Position numbers and translations under genes: made by a program. A stretch of 64,000 bases of DNA from Sediminicola sp035798135 (GTDB lineage: Bacteria; Bacteroidota; Bacteroidia; Flavobacteriales; Flavobacteriaceae). The notes below the pieces were generated by a model. The model made no database searches. It saw nothing but the letters and a program-made list of their open reading frames with translations, and was not told the DNA's origin. The stretch covers positions 124,001 to 188,000 of the forward strand of contig JAPFBR010000004.1 of assembly GCA_035798135.1 (NCBI GenBank). The letters run 5' to 3'. Below, in pieces: positions 17,212-25,472 of the stretch (its first letter is position 1; every line of letters starts with the position of its first letter).

Positions 17212-17598
17212 ATGGAAAAAAGCGAAGCATTTGAGCAGATTATTAAAGGTTATTCCCCCGACATACAGGAATTGGCAAGAGCAACAAGGCAACTTATTTT
17301 AAGCATGTTGCCTAAGGCAGTGGAAGTGGTCTGGAATACACAAAAAATAGCGGGGTACGGCACAGGAGGAAAGAAAAAAACAGAACATTTTTCTTGGGTG
17401 ATGCTAGCTAAAAACCATGTAACGCTGGGGTTCAACTATGGGGCGGAACTCCCTGATCCTGAAAATATCTTGGAAGGGAGCGGGAAATTATACCGGCATT
17501 TTAAGGTGAGGTCTATGGAAGATCTAAACAAGCCTGATTTAATTACCATCTTAAAGTTTTCAACTTCCTATCGCGTGTCTCCCCTTAATTCCTACTAA
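17212..17598 (+). CDS. DUF1801 family protein
   Basis: The 128-residue protein has the DUF1801 / YdhG-like fold markers: an N-terminal helix (IIKGYSPDIQELARATRQLI), a central WNTQKIAGYGTGG segment, HFSWVMLAKNHVTLGFNYGAELPDP, and a C-terminal helix with HFKVRSMEDL. These proteins are related to the frataxin-like/iron chaperone YdhG and to YdeI families, but no function is proved here. It begins 6 nt after the esterase, so they share a transcript. Length is typical. Confidence 0.85.
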   Translation: MEKSEAFEQIIKGYSPDIQELARATRQLILSMLPKAVEVVWNTQKIAGYGTGGKKKTEHFSWVMLAKNHVTLGFNYGAELPDPENILEGSGKLYRHFKVRSMEDLNKPDLITILKFSTSYRVSPLNSY

Positions 17599-17695
17599 TT
17601 GTTATATTAGTTAAGGGACATTTAGCGATACTTTATGAATACCGAAGGACTCCTATTTTAAAAAGATCAAAAAACGAAAAAATAAAATTTAAGTT

Positions 17696-18166
17696 ATGAC
17701 AGATACCAACAACTATGCACACGCCGCCATGCTGATTAGGAAACCTGTTGAACAAGTTTTTATGGCCTTTACGAATCCGGAAATCACCACAAAATTCTGG
17801 TTTACCAAAAGCTCTGGGATGTTGGAAAAAGGAAGGACCGTAGATTGGACATGGGAAATGTACAATCATAGTATCCCAGTACATGTATTGAAATTGATCA
17901 CCAATGAATTATTGATCGTTGAATGGGGCTCGGGAGACACAAAGCAACTCGTGGAATGGGAGTTTAAAGCCTTGGACGACTACCGAACTTTTGTTTCTAT
18001 CACCAATACGGGTTTTACAGGTAACCCAGATGAGATTTTATCCGGAGTACGGGATTCAACTGGTGGATTTTCTTGGGTATTGGCCGGTCTAAAAGCCTAT
18101 TTGGAGCACGGGATTGAATTAAACCTCGTTGGAGATAGGTATCCCAAAGAATTGGGTAACCACTGA
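17696..18166 (+). CDS. SRPBCC / AHSA1-like domain protein
   Basis: The 156-residue protein has a START-like domain. The N-terminal strand and helix are AAMLIRKPVEQVFMAFTNPEITTKFWF. WTWEMYNHSIPVHVLKLI is the central sheet, and SGVRDSTGGFSWVLAGLKAYLEHG the C-terminal ligand-cavity helix. It resembles toxin/cyclase-like AHSA1 proteins rather than the gene at 4160, so the two are distant paralogues. Function is unknown. It is followed by the agmatinase-family gene 56 bp later. Confidence 0.87.
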   Translation: MTDTNNYAHAAMLIRKPVEQVFMAFTNPEITTKFWFTKSSGMLEKGRTVDWTWEMYNHSIPVHVLKLITNELLIVEWGSGDTKQLVEWEFKALDDYRTFVSITNTGFTGNPDEILSGVRDSTGGFSWVLAGLKAYLEHGIELNLVGDRYPKELGNH

Positions 18167-18222
18167 TAACACAAAAGAATATCTCATTTTAATATAACAT
18201 CAAACACTACAAATCACCTACT

Positions 18223-18999
18223 ATGGACAAAATCATTATCCAAGGCATTCAGTACGATGACAAATCGTCCTACCAAAAAGGGCCCAAACTGGCCCCACCA
18301 TTGATCAGAGAGGCCCTACACTCCGGTTCCATGAATTATTTTGCAGAGGACGGCACCTCTATTGAAAGTAGACAATTACTGGATAAAGGAGATTTTGAGA
18401 TCACCTCCTATTTTGATATTGAGGAGATCACCAAAACCCATTTAAAGACACACAAGAAAATTTTGACACTCGGGGGAGACCATTCCATAACCTTTCCCAT
18501 TATTAAGGCCGTTCATGAGCAATATCAGGTTTTGGATATTCTGCATATAGATGCCCATGCAGACCTATATGACAACTTCGAAGGGGACCCCTACTCCCAT
18601 GCCTGTCCCTTTGCCCGTATCATGGAAAACGGATTTGCAGTTCGCTTGGCACAAGTGGGTATCCGCACCTTGAATACACATCAAGCGGAGCAGGCCGAGA
18701 AGTTTGGAGTAGAGATACACCCCATGAAAAATTTAAATCTATCCAGCATTCCCAAATTCAAAAACCCTCTTTACATATCTCTGGATATGGATGGTTTTGA
18801 TCCTGCATTTGCACCTGGAGTATCCCACCACGAACCGGGTGGACTCACATCGAGACAGGTCATTGACCTCTTACAGAATATCGATGCGGAAGTCGTAGGG
18901 GCCGATATAGTGGAATACAATCCTACTAGAGATTTTCAAAATATGACTGCTTTTTTAGCAGCAAAAATGATGAAGGAAATCCTGGCCAAAATGTTATAA
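18223..18999 (+). CDS. arginase/agmatinase family ureohydrolase
   Basis: The 258-residue enzyme has all metal ligands of the dinuclear manganese ureohydrolases. H87 is in GGDHS; D110, H112 and D114 are in DAHAD; D188 and D190 are in SLDMDGFDP. Agmatinase releases urea from agmatine and arginase does so from arginine; formimidoylglutamase and guanidino-acid hydrolases share the fold, so the exact substrate is not fixed. The protein is slightly shorter than typical agmatinases (about 300) because the N-terminus is compact. It is 39 bp upstream of an ATP-grasp-like gene in the same direction. Two further guanidino-acting enzymes are encoded at 42706-44909. Confidence 0.9.
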   Translation: MDKIIIQGIQYDDKSSYQKGPKLAPPLIREALHSGSMNYFAEDGTSIESRQLLDKGDFEITSYFDIEEITKTHLKTHKKILTLGGDHSITFPIIKAVHEQYQVLDILHIDAHADLYDNFEGDPYSHACPFARIMENGFAVRLAQVGIRTLNTHQAEQAEKFGVEIHPMKNLNLSSIPKFKNPLYISLDMDGFDPAFAPGVSHHEPGGLTSRQVIDLLQNIDAEVVGADIVEYNPTRDFQNMTAFLAAKMMKEILAKML

Positions 19000-19038
19000 G
19001 ACCATCCCAAGAAACATATCAATACCCGCACTTGCTTG

Positions 19039-19845
19039 ATGAAGACCATTTTATACGTTACCGATTTCTATTACGAAGCCAAAGGCAGAAAATACTATGA
19101 GGAAGATCTATACATCACTTCCCAACTGAAAGCACATTTTAATATCCTTATTGGTCATCCCCATCAGGTACTATCTTACTTGGATATAGCCGATGTGCTC
19201 TTATTTAGGAATACCGGTTCCGTTATCGGCTATCAGGATTATTTTGATCGGTTTGTTGCCCTCGCAAAAGAGAAGAATATCCTCACCTTCAATTCCTTTG
19301 ATGGTAAGGCCGATATAAAAGGAAAACAATACTTATTGGACTTAATGGTTCTGGAATATCCCATTATTCCTACCGTTAACAGCTTGAATAAATTGGACAA
19401 GTTAGGCAATCCTAAAACCTATGTCGTAAAACTAAAAAATGGGGCTGACTCCATAGGAATGGAATTCCTGACCAAGGAAGAGGTGTTGAAAATCGATTTA
19501 AAGGGTAGATTGATTCAACCTTATCTCGATTTTGAATATGAGGTTTCCTTCTATTACCTCAACAATAGGATCCAATATGCCCTGTACGCCCCTAATAAAG
19601 ATAAGCGATGGGATCTACAGGAGTATGAGGCTACTAAAGATGACCTGATCTTTGCAGAAAAATTTATCCAGTGGAACAATATGAAGCGAGGTATAGTGCG
19701 TATCGATGCCTGTAGGCTCAAAGACAATTCGTTATTATTGGTAGAAGTAGAAGATTTAAATCCGTTTTTATCCCTTGATGCCCTTAGTGAAGCAAAAAGA
19801 AATGACTTCTTGGGCAATTTTATCGCCGCCCTTCAATCGTTATAA
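19039..19845 (+). CDS. ATP-grasp-like protein of unknown substrate
   Basis: The start is the ATG at 19039; a TTG just upstream is less likely. The 268-residue protein has an N-terminal pre-ATP-grasp-like alpha/beta domain (about 1-100). It then has an ATP-grasp-like region: TYVVKLKNGADSIGMEF as the nucleotide-binding strand/loop, RLIQPYLDFEYEVSFYYLNN, RIDACRLKDNSLLLVEVEDLNPFLSLD as the metal/ATP segment. It resembles RimK-type carboxylate-amine ligases, but the match is by pattern only. It is directly downstream of the ureohydrolase, which may hint at amine or amino-acid ligation. Confidence 0.65.
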   Translation: MKTILYVTDFYYEAKGRKYYEEDLYITSQLKAHFNILIGHPHQVLSYLDIADVLLFRNTGSVIGYQDYFDRFVALAKEKNILTFNSFDGKADIKGKQYLLDLMVLEYPIIPTVNSLNKLDKLGNPKTYVVKLKNGADSIGMEFLTKEEVLKIDLKGRLIQPYLDFEYEVSFYYLNNRIQYALYAPNKDKRWDLQEYEATKDDLIFAEKFIQWNNMKRGIVRIDACRLKDNSLLLVEVEDLNPFLSLDALSEAKRNDFLGNFIAALQSL

Positions 19846-19949
19846 ACAATGGATTCACATGTAAACCCATGCCTAAAGCCATCCTCCCATAATTCTAAAA
19901 AAAATAGTACCTTAATAAATCACTCCAACAAATCTTAAGATTAAACCAT

Positions 19950-21014
19950 ATGGCAAGGATTGTTAAAAAACAGAAAAAAGAAATAGGCTTGGCTCCGGAC
20001 GCCTTATATTTTAGAGGCAAAAAGAAGGTGGACAAGGTATACCTAAGATTGATAGATTTTGACTCCGACAACCTGGAAGAAAGTGCTATCAAAACTGTTA
20101 AACAGGTTTTGGAGTACCAAGAAAAACCAACCGTCACCTGGTTTAATGTAGACGGACTTCACAACGTTGCGGTCATGGAAGAAATATCCAAAGGGTTTAA
20201 CATAGACAGGCTCATCTTGGCTGATGTCATGGATACCCAAGCAAGGCCCAAAGTGCACGAATATGCCAATTGCATCTATCTTTCCATCAAAATGCTGCAA
20301 CAAAACGAAAAGACCAATGAGATAACCGTAGAAAATTTAAGCCTCATCTTAACTGAAAACGTACTTATTTCATTTCAGGAAAACAAAGGAGATGTATTTG
20401 AACCAGTTAGGGAAAGGATAAGAAACAATAAGAAAAGGATTAGGAATTCGGGAGTGGATTATTTGGCCTTTGCCCTTTTAGATATTGTGGTGGACAATTA
20501 CATCTATATTATAAGTGTCTTGGGAGATAAAATTGAAGGCTTGGAGGAAAAACTCCTGCAAAATCCCAATCAGAGTGTCATAGATGAGATCAACGCGTAC
20601 AAGCGGGAACTGAATTTCTTGAGAAGAAGCATTAACCCATCCCGAGAAATGATATTGGCCCTTTCAAAAATGGAATCCGAATTTATTGAAGAGACCACCT
20701 ATGTGCATTATAAGGAATTATTGGCCAATGCCAACCAAGCTGCGGAATCTTCCGATAGCTATCGTGAAATATTATCAGATCAGCTGAACATTTACCATAC
20801 CATGATCAGTAATAAATTGAATGATATCATGAAGTTCCTAACCGTTTTTTCGGTCATCTTTATACCCTTGACTTTTATAGCAGGTATCTACGGAACCAAC
20901 TTTGATGTGCTTCCAGAGCTTCATTTCCAATACAGCTATTATATTATGTGGGGGGTTATGATTACAGTGGTCATTGGAATGTTGATCTATTTTAAACGAA
21001 AAAAATGGCTTTAA
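19950..21014 (+). CDS. corA: CorA-family divalent cation transporter with altered GMN motif
   Basis: The 354-residue protein has the long N-terminal alpha/beta cytoplasmic domain of CorA and a stalk helix (about 240-300). Two C-terminal helices follow: LTVFSVIFIPLTFIAGIYG and YIMWGVMITVVIGMLIYF, ending KRKKWL. The universally conserved YGMNF at the end of helix 1 reads YGTNF (GGA ACC AAC near 20890). Mutations of GMN abolish Mg2+ transport in studied CorA proteins, while ZntB-type proteins carry variants. Fold assignment is secure but the Mg2+ role is not. It stands alone, with about 100 bp of upstream sequence. Confidence 0.87.
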   Translation: MARIVKKQKKEIGLAPDALYFRGKKKVDKVYLRLIDFDSDNLEESAIKTVKQVLEYQEKPTVTWFNVDGLHNVAVMEEISKGFNIDRLILADVMDTQARPKVHEYANCIYLSIKMLQQNEKTNEITVENLSLILTENVLISFQENKGDVFEPVRERIRNNKKRIRNSGVDYLAFALLDIVVDNYIYIISVLGDKIEGLEEKLLQNPNQSVIDEINAYKRELNFLRRSINPSREMILALSKMESEFIEETTYVHYKELLANANQAAESSDSYREILSDQLNIYHTMISNKLNDIMKFLTVFSVIFIPLTFIAGIYGTNFDVLPELHFQYSYYIMWGVMITVVIGMLIYFKRKKWL

Positions 21015-21070
21015 ATCACCTATTGGGGTGTGACAAAAAAGTCTTTAACGGTTTTTATCTTCATCGATTA

Positions 21071-21520
21071 CTACTTCACGGCGACCACCTCTATCTCTAT
21101 CTTGGCATTGGCTGCAAGTCCACTAGCTGCAAAAGTGGTTCGTGCAGGTTTTTTAGTAAAATATTGGATATATATTTCGTTGAAGGCGGCAAAATCCTCT
21201 ATGTCCCTCAGGATCACCGTACATTTCACCACGTGGTCCAAATTCATCTCATGGTGTTCCAAAACTGCCGCAATATTCTTAATGGCCTGCTCCGTTTCTG
21301 CCTTAATACCGCCCGTGACCATTGTTCGTGTACTTTGATCCATACCTATCTGTCCGGCCAAAAAGAACAAATTTCCCACAGAAACGGCATCACTAAATGG
21401 GGCGGATTGCTTTTTCTCTTCATGGGAAGCATGAAAAACTATGGAAGATTCCTCTTGGGCTTTTAGTGGTGTTCCTGATACTAATGCCAGAATGATAATG
21501 AAGTACAAACTATTTTTCAT
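21071..21520 (-). CDS. exported RidA-family protein
   Basis: The 149-residue protein begins with a signal peptide (MKNSLYFIIILALVSGTPLKA-Q). A Rid domain follows: PFSDAVSVGNLFFLAGQIGMD, the helix EQAIKNIAAVLEHHEMNLDHVVKCTVIL, AAFNEIYIQYF, and KKPARTTFAASGLAANAKIEIEVVA. The Arg in PARTTF aligns with the conserved Arg of RidA that binds the carboxylate of imine substrates. RidA proteins usually deaminate reactive enamines in the cytoplasm, so export is notable. It is monocistronic and divergent from the HerA-like gene 89 bp away. Confidence 0.88.
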   Translation of the reverse strand: MKNSLYFIIILALVSGTPLKAQEESSIVFHASHEEKKQSAPFSDAVSVGNLFFLAGQIGMDQSTRTMVTGGIKAETEQAIKNIAAVLEHHEMNLDHVVKCTVILRDIEDFAAFNEIYIQYFTKKPARTTFAASGLAANAKIEIEVVAVK

Positions 21521-21586
21521 GATGTAAAGTGATTAATTGGCTACCATATTGCCGGCGGCAATCTTTTATGTTCTTTAAAATTAGCC

Positions 21587-21603
21587 TATTTTTATCAAAA
21601 ATA
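21587..21603 (+). repeat. 17-bp inverted repeat upstream of the HerA-like gene (copy 1)
   Basis: TATTTTTATCAAAAATA (7-bp arms, 3-nt centre) ends 6 nt before the ATG at 21610. An identical copy lies at 24977-24993 before the VOC gene. It may be an operator, a 5'-leader element or a coincidence of AT-rich sequence. Confidence 0.5.
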
Positions 21604-21609
21604 TACCAC

Positions 21610-23130
21610 ATGAGTACCAAAGACAAATTCTTTGCTCACATTGAAGAGGGATATACTACTAAAGGCGACTACATCACCATGGGATCTGCTATTTTGGATG
21701 GGGAAACGGTCACCAACGCCTTCGTAAAGATTCCATTAAAAACTCTAAATAGGCACGGATTGATTGCCGGAGCCACCGGAACAGGAAAAACAAAGACCCT
21801 ACAGGTTATTGCAGAAAATTTATCCGACAAAGGTATCCCGGTACTCTTAATGGATCTCAAAGGAGATTTGAGCGGACTTGCCCAACCTAGCCCAGGACAT
21901 CCCAAGATAGATGAGCGACATGCCAAAATAGGGCTCCCCTTCGAAGCCAAGGGATTTCCCGTGGAAATACTTTCACTATCCGACCAAGATGGAGTGAAAC
22001 TTAGGGCAACGGTTTCCGAATTTGGCCCTGTCCTACTATCCAGGATATTGGATCTCTCGGAAACCCAAGAAGGTATTGTGGCCGTGGTATTTAAATATTG
22101 TGATGATAACAAATTACCTCTTTTGGATTTAAAGGATTTCAAAAAGGTACTGCAATACGCAACCGGGGAGGGTAAAAAAGAATTCCAGGACAGCTACGGT
22201 AGGATTTCCACCAGCTCAACCGGGACCATCTTACGGAAGATCATAGAACTGGAGCAGCAAGGTGCTGATTTATTCTTTGGCGAGAAATCCTTCGATGTTG
22301 AAGACCTCGTTCGTATCAATGAAGAAGGCAGGGGATATATCAATATCCTACGTCTTACGGATATCCAAGACCGCCCAAAACTGTTCTCCACTTTTATGTT
22401 GAGCCTTTTGGCGGAAATATACTCCACCTTTCCTGAACAAGGGGATAGTGATAGACCTGAATTGATATTGTTCATAGATGAGGCCCATTTAATTTTCAAG
22501 GAAGCGTCCAAAGCATTGATGGACCAGATAGAAAGTATAGTAAAATTAATCCGTTCCAAGGGGATTGGACTTTATTTTGTCACCCAAAACCCAACTGATG
22601 TGCCCGATGATGTATTGGCACAATTGGGACTTAAGGTACAGCATGCGCTAAGGGCATTTACAGCTAAGGACAGAAAAGCGATTAAATTGACTGCTGAAAA
22701 CTATCCAGATTCTGAATTTTATGACACCAAGGAAGTATTGACCTCTTTAGGCATTGGGGAGGCATTAATTTCTGCCTTGGATGAGAAAGGTAGACCAACA
22801 CCTTTGGCGGCAACAATGTTACGGGCGCCCATGAGCCGCATGGATGTACTTACTGATAGCGAATTGAAGTCGGTTATAGACAATTCTAAGTTGGTGAAAA
22901 AATATAATGATATTGTAGACCGTGAGAGTGCCTATGAAATACTGAACGAAAAAATTGAAAAGGCAGAAATAATAGCCGAGAAGGCAAAAGAAAGAGAAGA
23001 AAAAGAAACAGTTGGAAGAAGAACTTCCACAAGAAGAAAAAGTACAAGACAAAACCCAATAATAAAGGTACTCACCAGTGCTACATTTATAAGAGGCGTT
23101 TTAGGAGTGCTAAAAAAAGTAATGCGTTAA
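21610..23130 (+). CDS. HerA/FtsK-like ATPase, DUF853 family
   Basis: The start at 21610 gives 506 residues; an upstream ATG at 21529 adds a hydrophobic unrelated stretch. Walker A is GATGTGKT at residues 54-61. The Walker B region is LILFIDEAHLIFKEA, followed by a sensor segment (GIGLYFVTQNPTDVPDDVLAQLGLKVQHALRAF). This is the DUF853 group (E. coli YjgR), a cytoplasmic hexameric HerA-FtsK superfamily ATPase whose DNA or protein substrate is unknown. The C-terminus is basic and Glu-rich coiled coil, with GRRTSTRRKS near the end. The next gene starts 6 nt downstream. Confidence 0.9.
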   Translation: MSTKDKFFAHIEEGYTTKGDYITMGSAILDGETVTNAFVKIPLKTLNRHGLIAGATGTGKTKTLQVIAENLSDKGIPVLLMDLKGDLSGLAQPSPGHPKIDERHAKIGLPFEAKGFPVEILSLSDQDGVKLRATVSEFGPVLLSRILDLSETQEGIVAVVFKYCDDNKLPLLDLKDFKKVLQYATGEGKKEFQDSYGRISTSSTGTILRKIIELEQQGADLFFGEKSFDVEDLVRINEEGRGYINILRLTDIQDRPKLFSTFMLSLLAEIYSTFPEQGDSDRPELILFIDEAHLIFKEASKALMDQIESIVKLIRSKGIGLYFVTQNPTDVPDDVLAQLGLKVQHALRAFTAKDRKAIKLTAENYPDSEFYDTKEVLTSLGIGEALISALDEKGRPTPLAATMLRAPMSRMDVLTDSELKSVIDNSKLVKKYNDIVDRESAYEILNEKIEKAEIIAEKAKEREEKETVGRRTSTRRKSTRQNPIIKVLTSATFIRGVLGVLKKVMR

Positions 23131-23136
23131 ACACCT

Positions 23137-23688
23137 ATGAAAAACAAAAACATTTTTGCTTTGGTACTAGTTGCCATGATCTTTATACAATGCGAAAAAG
23201 CAGATAAGGAATTTTTAATAACCCCAGATTCCGTTGGTATGGTTACGAGAACCACTAGGGTGTCCGACTTGGAAGCGCTTTATGAAAAAGACTCCGTTGT
23301 TTTGGATACCAATGTGTCCAAATTGACTTCATCACAAGAAAAGATTCAGGTTTTCGAAAAAGGAGGCGTGCACTTATTGACCTTAACACCTAATACGGAT
23401 AGTATCCCTACTGTTGAGAATATTAGAATTTATGATCCTCGTTTTGTATCTGAAAAAGGAGTTGGACTCCAAAGCACTTTTAAGGACATCAAGGATAACT
23501 ACACCATTGATAAAATTGTGACTTCCATGAACAATGTGGTCATCTTTTTAAGTGATAGCGATATGTATATCACCATAGACAAGGAGGAATTACCAGAAAG
23601 TCTACGATATGCCGCTGCTGGTAATATTGAGGCGGTACAGATCCCCGATGTTGCAAAAATAAAATACATCATGGTAGGCTGGGATTAA
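23137..23688 (+). CDS. hypothetical lipoprotein
   Basis: The 183-residue protein has a lipoprotein-like signal ending FIQC (Cys19). The mature part is a beta-rich domain with no family I recognise; LITPDSVGMVTRTTRVSDLEALY and IYDPRFVSEKGVGLQSTFKDIKDNY are notable segments. It starts 6 nt after the HerA-like gene, so they are co-transcribed, but a functional link between a cytoplasmic ATPase and an envelope lipoprotein is unproven. Confidence 0.7.
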   Translation: MKNKNIFALVLVAMIFIQCEKADKEFLITPDSVGMVTRTTRVSDLEALYEKDSVVLDTNVSKLTSSQEKIQVFEKGGVHLLTLTPNTDSIPTVENIRIYDPRFVSEKGVGLQSTFKDIKDNYTIDKIVTSMNNVVIFLSDSDMYITIDKEELPESLRYAAAGNIEAVQIPDVAKIKYIMVGWD

Positions 23689-23748
23689 TTCCATCAGCCA
23701 CCAATGTCTAATTATGCGTAGTCGAGAGGTCGACTTATAAAACATATA

Positions 23749-24111
23749 ATGAAAAAATACACCCTGCAAAAAGCTCCCTTTGTGGTCCCAACAACCGACG
23801 GGAAACTCATAGAAGAACATTTTGGAAGAGCCACAGATGGCAATTCCCAGATGAGTATCGCCCATATGGTGGCCCCTCCGGGTTGGAGTGAGCCTTTCCA
23901 AACCCCAGAATTTGAAGAATACACGTATATCATTAAAGGGAAGAAGCAATTCAACATAGATGGGGAGAAAGTGATCCTTGAAGCCGGACAGTCCATCAAA
24001 ATTGAGAAGAACACCCGTATTCAATATTCCAATCCGTTTGATTCTCCCTGTGAATACATCGCTGTTTGTCTCCCGTCATTTTCCCTGGATAGTGTAAATA
24101 GGGAAGAATAG
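23749..24111 (+). CDS. cupin domain protein
   Basis: The 120-residue protein forms one beta-barrel cupin. The first motif is replaced by PPGWSEPFQTPEFEEYTYIIKGKKQFNIDGE, with Glu and Tyr in place of some His ligands. The second motif is LEAGQSIKIEKNTRIQYSNP. Because the usual metal-binding His residues are mostly absent, it may be a non-metal sensor or isomerase-like cupin. It is 17 nt upstream of the alpha/beta hydrolase and in the same direction. Confidence 0.83.
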   Translation: MKKYTLQKAPFVVPTTDGKLIEEHFGRATDGNSQMSIAHMVAPPGWSEPFQTPEFEEYTYIIKGKKQFNIDGEKVILEAGQSIKIEKNTRIQYSNPFDSPCEYIAVCLPSFSLDSVNREE

Positions 24112-24128
24112 CGGAACAATTGGATACA

Positions 24129-24968
24129 ATGGAAAAAATGATTTATAAATATTTGGCCCTTGCCTACGGACAGTATTTTAATATGTTGGCCCTGGTTTCC
24201 AAAAGAAAGGCAGCGAAAAAGGCTTTTACGCTTTACTGTTCCCCAAGAAAGGGTAAGGTTTTGCCACACCAAAAGGAATATCTGGATGCCGCAAAGCACC
24301 AAGTCATTCATGCAGCCAATGTAGAGATACAAACGTACCATTGGTCTGGAACAAACGAAACTGTGCTATTGCTCCACGGTTGGGAGAGCAATGTCTTCCG
24401 TTGGAAAATACTTATTGAAAAGTTACAGGAGGCCAATTTCAATATCATTGCCCTTGATGCCCCAGGCCATGGAAATTCTTCTGGTAATATTTTGAACGTG
24501 CCCCTTTATACAGAGTGTACCAATGTTGCAATAGGCACCTATAATCCTTCCTATGTCATTGGTCATTCCATGGGCGGGATGACCACCATTTACAACCAAT
24601 ACAAATACCCAAATGCCGATATAAAAAAATTGGTGTCTCTGGGATCCCCTTCAGAACTGTCTGAAATGATGGACCACTACCAAAATTTGTTGAGCTTTAA
24701 CGACACCGTTCTTTCGGAACTGGAAAAGTACATTAAAGAACAATATGAGATTGAAGTGCATAACTTTTCTGCGGCCAGGTTTTCGGAAAGTATAGAACAG
24801 AAAGGATTTATCGTTCATGATGAACTGGATTTGATAGCCCCCTATTCAGCGGCTGAAAAAATCCATGGCCAATGGAAAAACAGTTCCCTTTTTAAAACTT
24901 CAGGTCTGGGGCATTCCCTACATCAGGAAGAAGTGAACCAAAAAATTATTGACTTCCTCAAGTCATAA
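24129..24968 (+). CDS. alpha/beta hydrolase
   Basis: The start at the ATG at 24129 gives 279 residues; a TTG at 24120 is possible. The fold is evident: LLLHGWESN is the oxyanion strand-loop, and GHSMGG carries the nucleophile S147. The acid is in the DELDLIAPYSAA segment, and the catalytic His in SGLGHSLHQ. The substrate is unknown; it may act on esters or lipids. It is probably co-transcribed with the cupin gene and is followed by a VOC gene 31 bp later. Confidence 0.9.
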   Translation: MEKMIYKYLALAYGQYFNMLALVSKRKAAKKAFTLYCSPRKGKVLPHQKEYLDAAKHQVIHAANVEIQTYHWSGTNETVLLLHGWESNVFRWKILIEKLQEANFNIIALDAPGHGNSSGNILNVPLYTECTNVAIGTYNPSYVIGHSMGGMTTIYNQYKYPNADIKKLVSLGSPSELSEMMDHYQNLLSFNDTVLSELEKYIKEQYEIEVHNFSAARFSESIEQKGFIVHDELDLIAPYSAAEKIHGQWKNSSLFKTSGLGHSLHQEEVNQKIIDFLKS

Positions 24969-24976
24969 AAATCATT

Positions 24977-24993
24977 TATTTTTATCAAAAATA
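24977..24993 (+). repeat. 17-bp inverted repeat upstream of the VOC gene (copy 2)
   Basis: Identical to the copy at 21587-21603 (TATTTTTATCAAAAATA), ending 6 nt before the ATG at 25000. Occurrence at the same position relative to two unrelated start codons suggests a shared leader or regulatory element. Confidence 0.5.
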
Positions 24994-24999
24994 GCTGCT

Positions 25000-25425
25000 A
25001 TGTCCAAAGTAAACCCATTTCACATCGCCATCCCTGTTCATAACTTGGATGAATGCCGAACCTTTTACAGGGATATCCTAAATTGCGAGGAAGGCCGAAG
25101 TAGTGACCATTGGGTAGATTTTAGCCTCTTTGGCCATCAGTTGGTGATACACTACAAGCCCAAGTCCAAAGAAGAGTCATTGCACACAAATCCTGTAGAC
25201 GGCAAGGACGTACCTGTCCCACATTATGGAGTGGTATTGGATTGGGACCAATTTGAGAATTTTGCGGAGGATTTAAAATCCAAAAAAGTAAAATTTGTCA
25301 TCGAACCTTATATCAGGTTCGCGGGACAAGTGGGCGAACAGGCCACCATGTTCTTTTATGACCCGGCCGGTAATGCTTTGGAGTTTAAATCCTTTAAGGA
25401 TATGGGGCAGTTATTTGCCAAATAA
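25000..25425 (+). CDS. VOC (glyoxalase/dioxygenase superfamily) protein
   Basis: The start at 25000 gives 141 residues. It contains one pair of beta-alpha-beta-beta-beta modules: HIAIPVHNLDECRTFYRDILNCEEG at the N-terminus, with the first metal-site His, and YGVVLDWDQFENFAEDLKSKKVKFV then FFYDPAGNALEFKSFKD at the C-terminus, with the second His/Glu positions. Such proteins are glyoxalases, dioxygenases or resistance proteins; no substrate is indicated. The 17-bp inverted repeat lies just upstream. Confidence 0.88.
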   Translation: MSKVNPFHIAIPVHNLDECRTFYRDILNCEEGRSSDHWVDFSLFGHQLVIHYKPKSKEESLHTNPVDGKDVPVPHYGVVLDWDQFENFAEDLKSKKVKFVIEPYIRFAGQVGEQATMFFYDPAGNALEFKSFKDMGQLFAK

Positions 25426-25472
25426 CCTAGATAGATCCAAAACCACACAAAGCCAAACTTGAAATAACCCAC

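Noticed and set aside
21005..21466. 153-codon plus-strand open frame opposite the RidA gene
   Set aside because: It is the antisense shadow of the RidA gene, which has a signal peptide and all Rid motifs.
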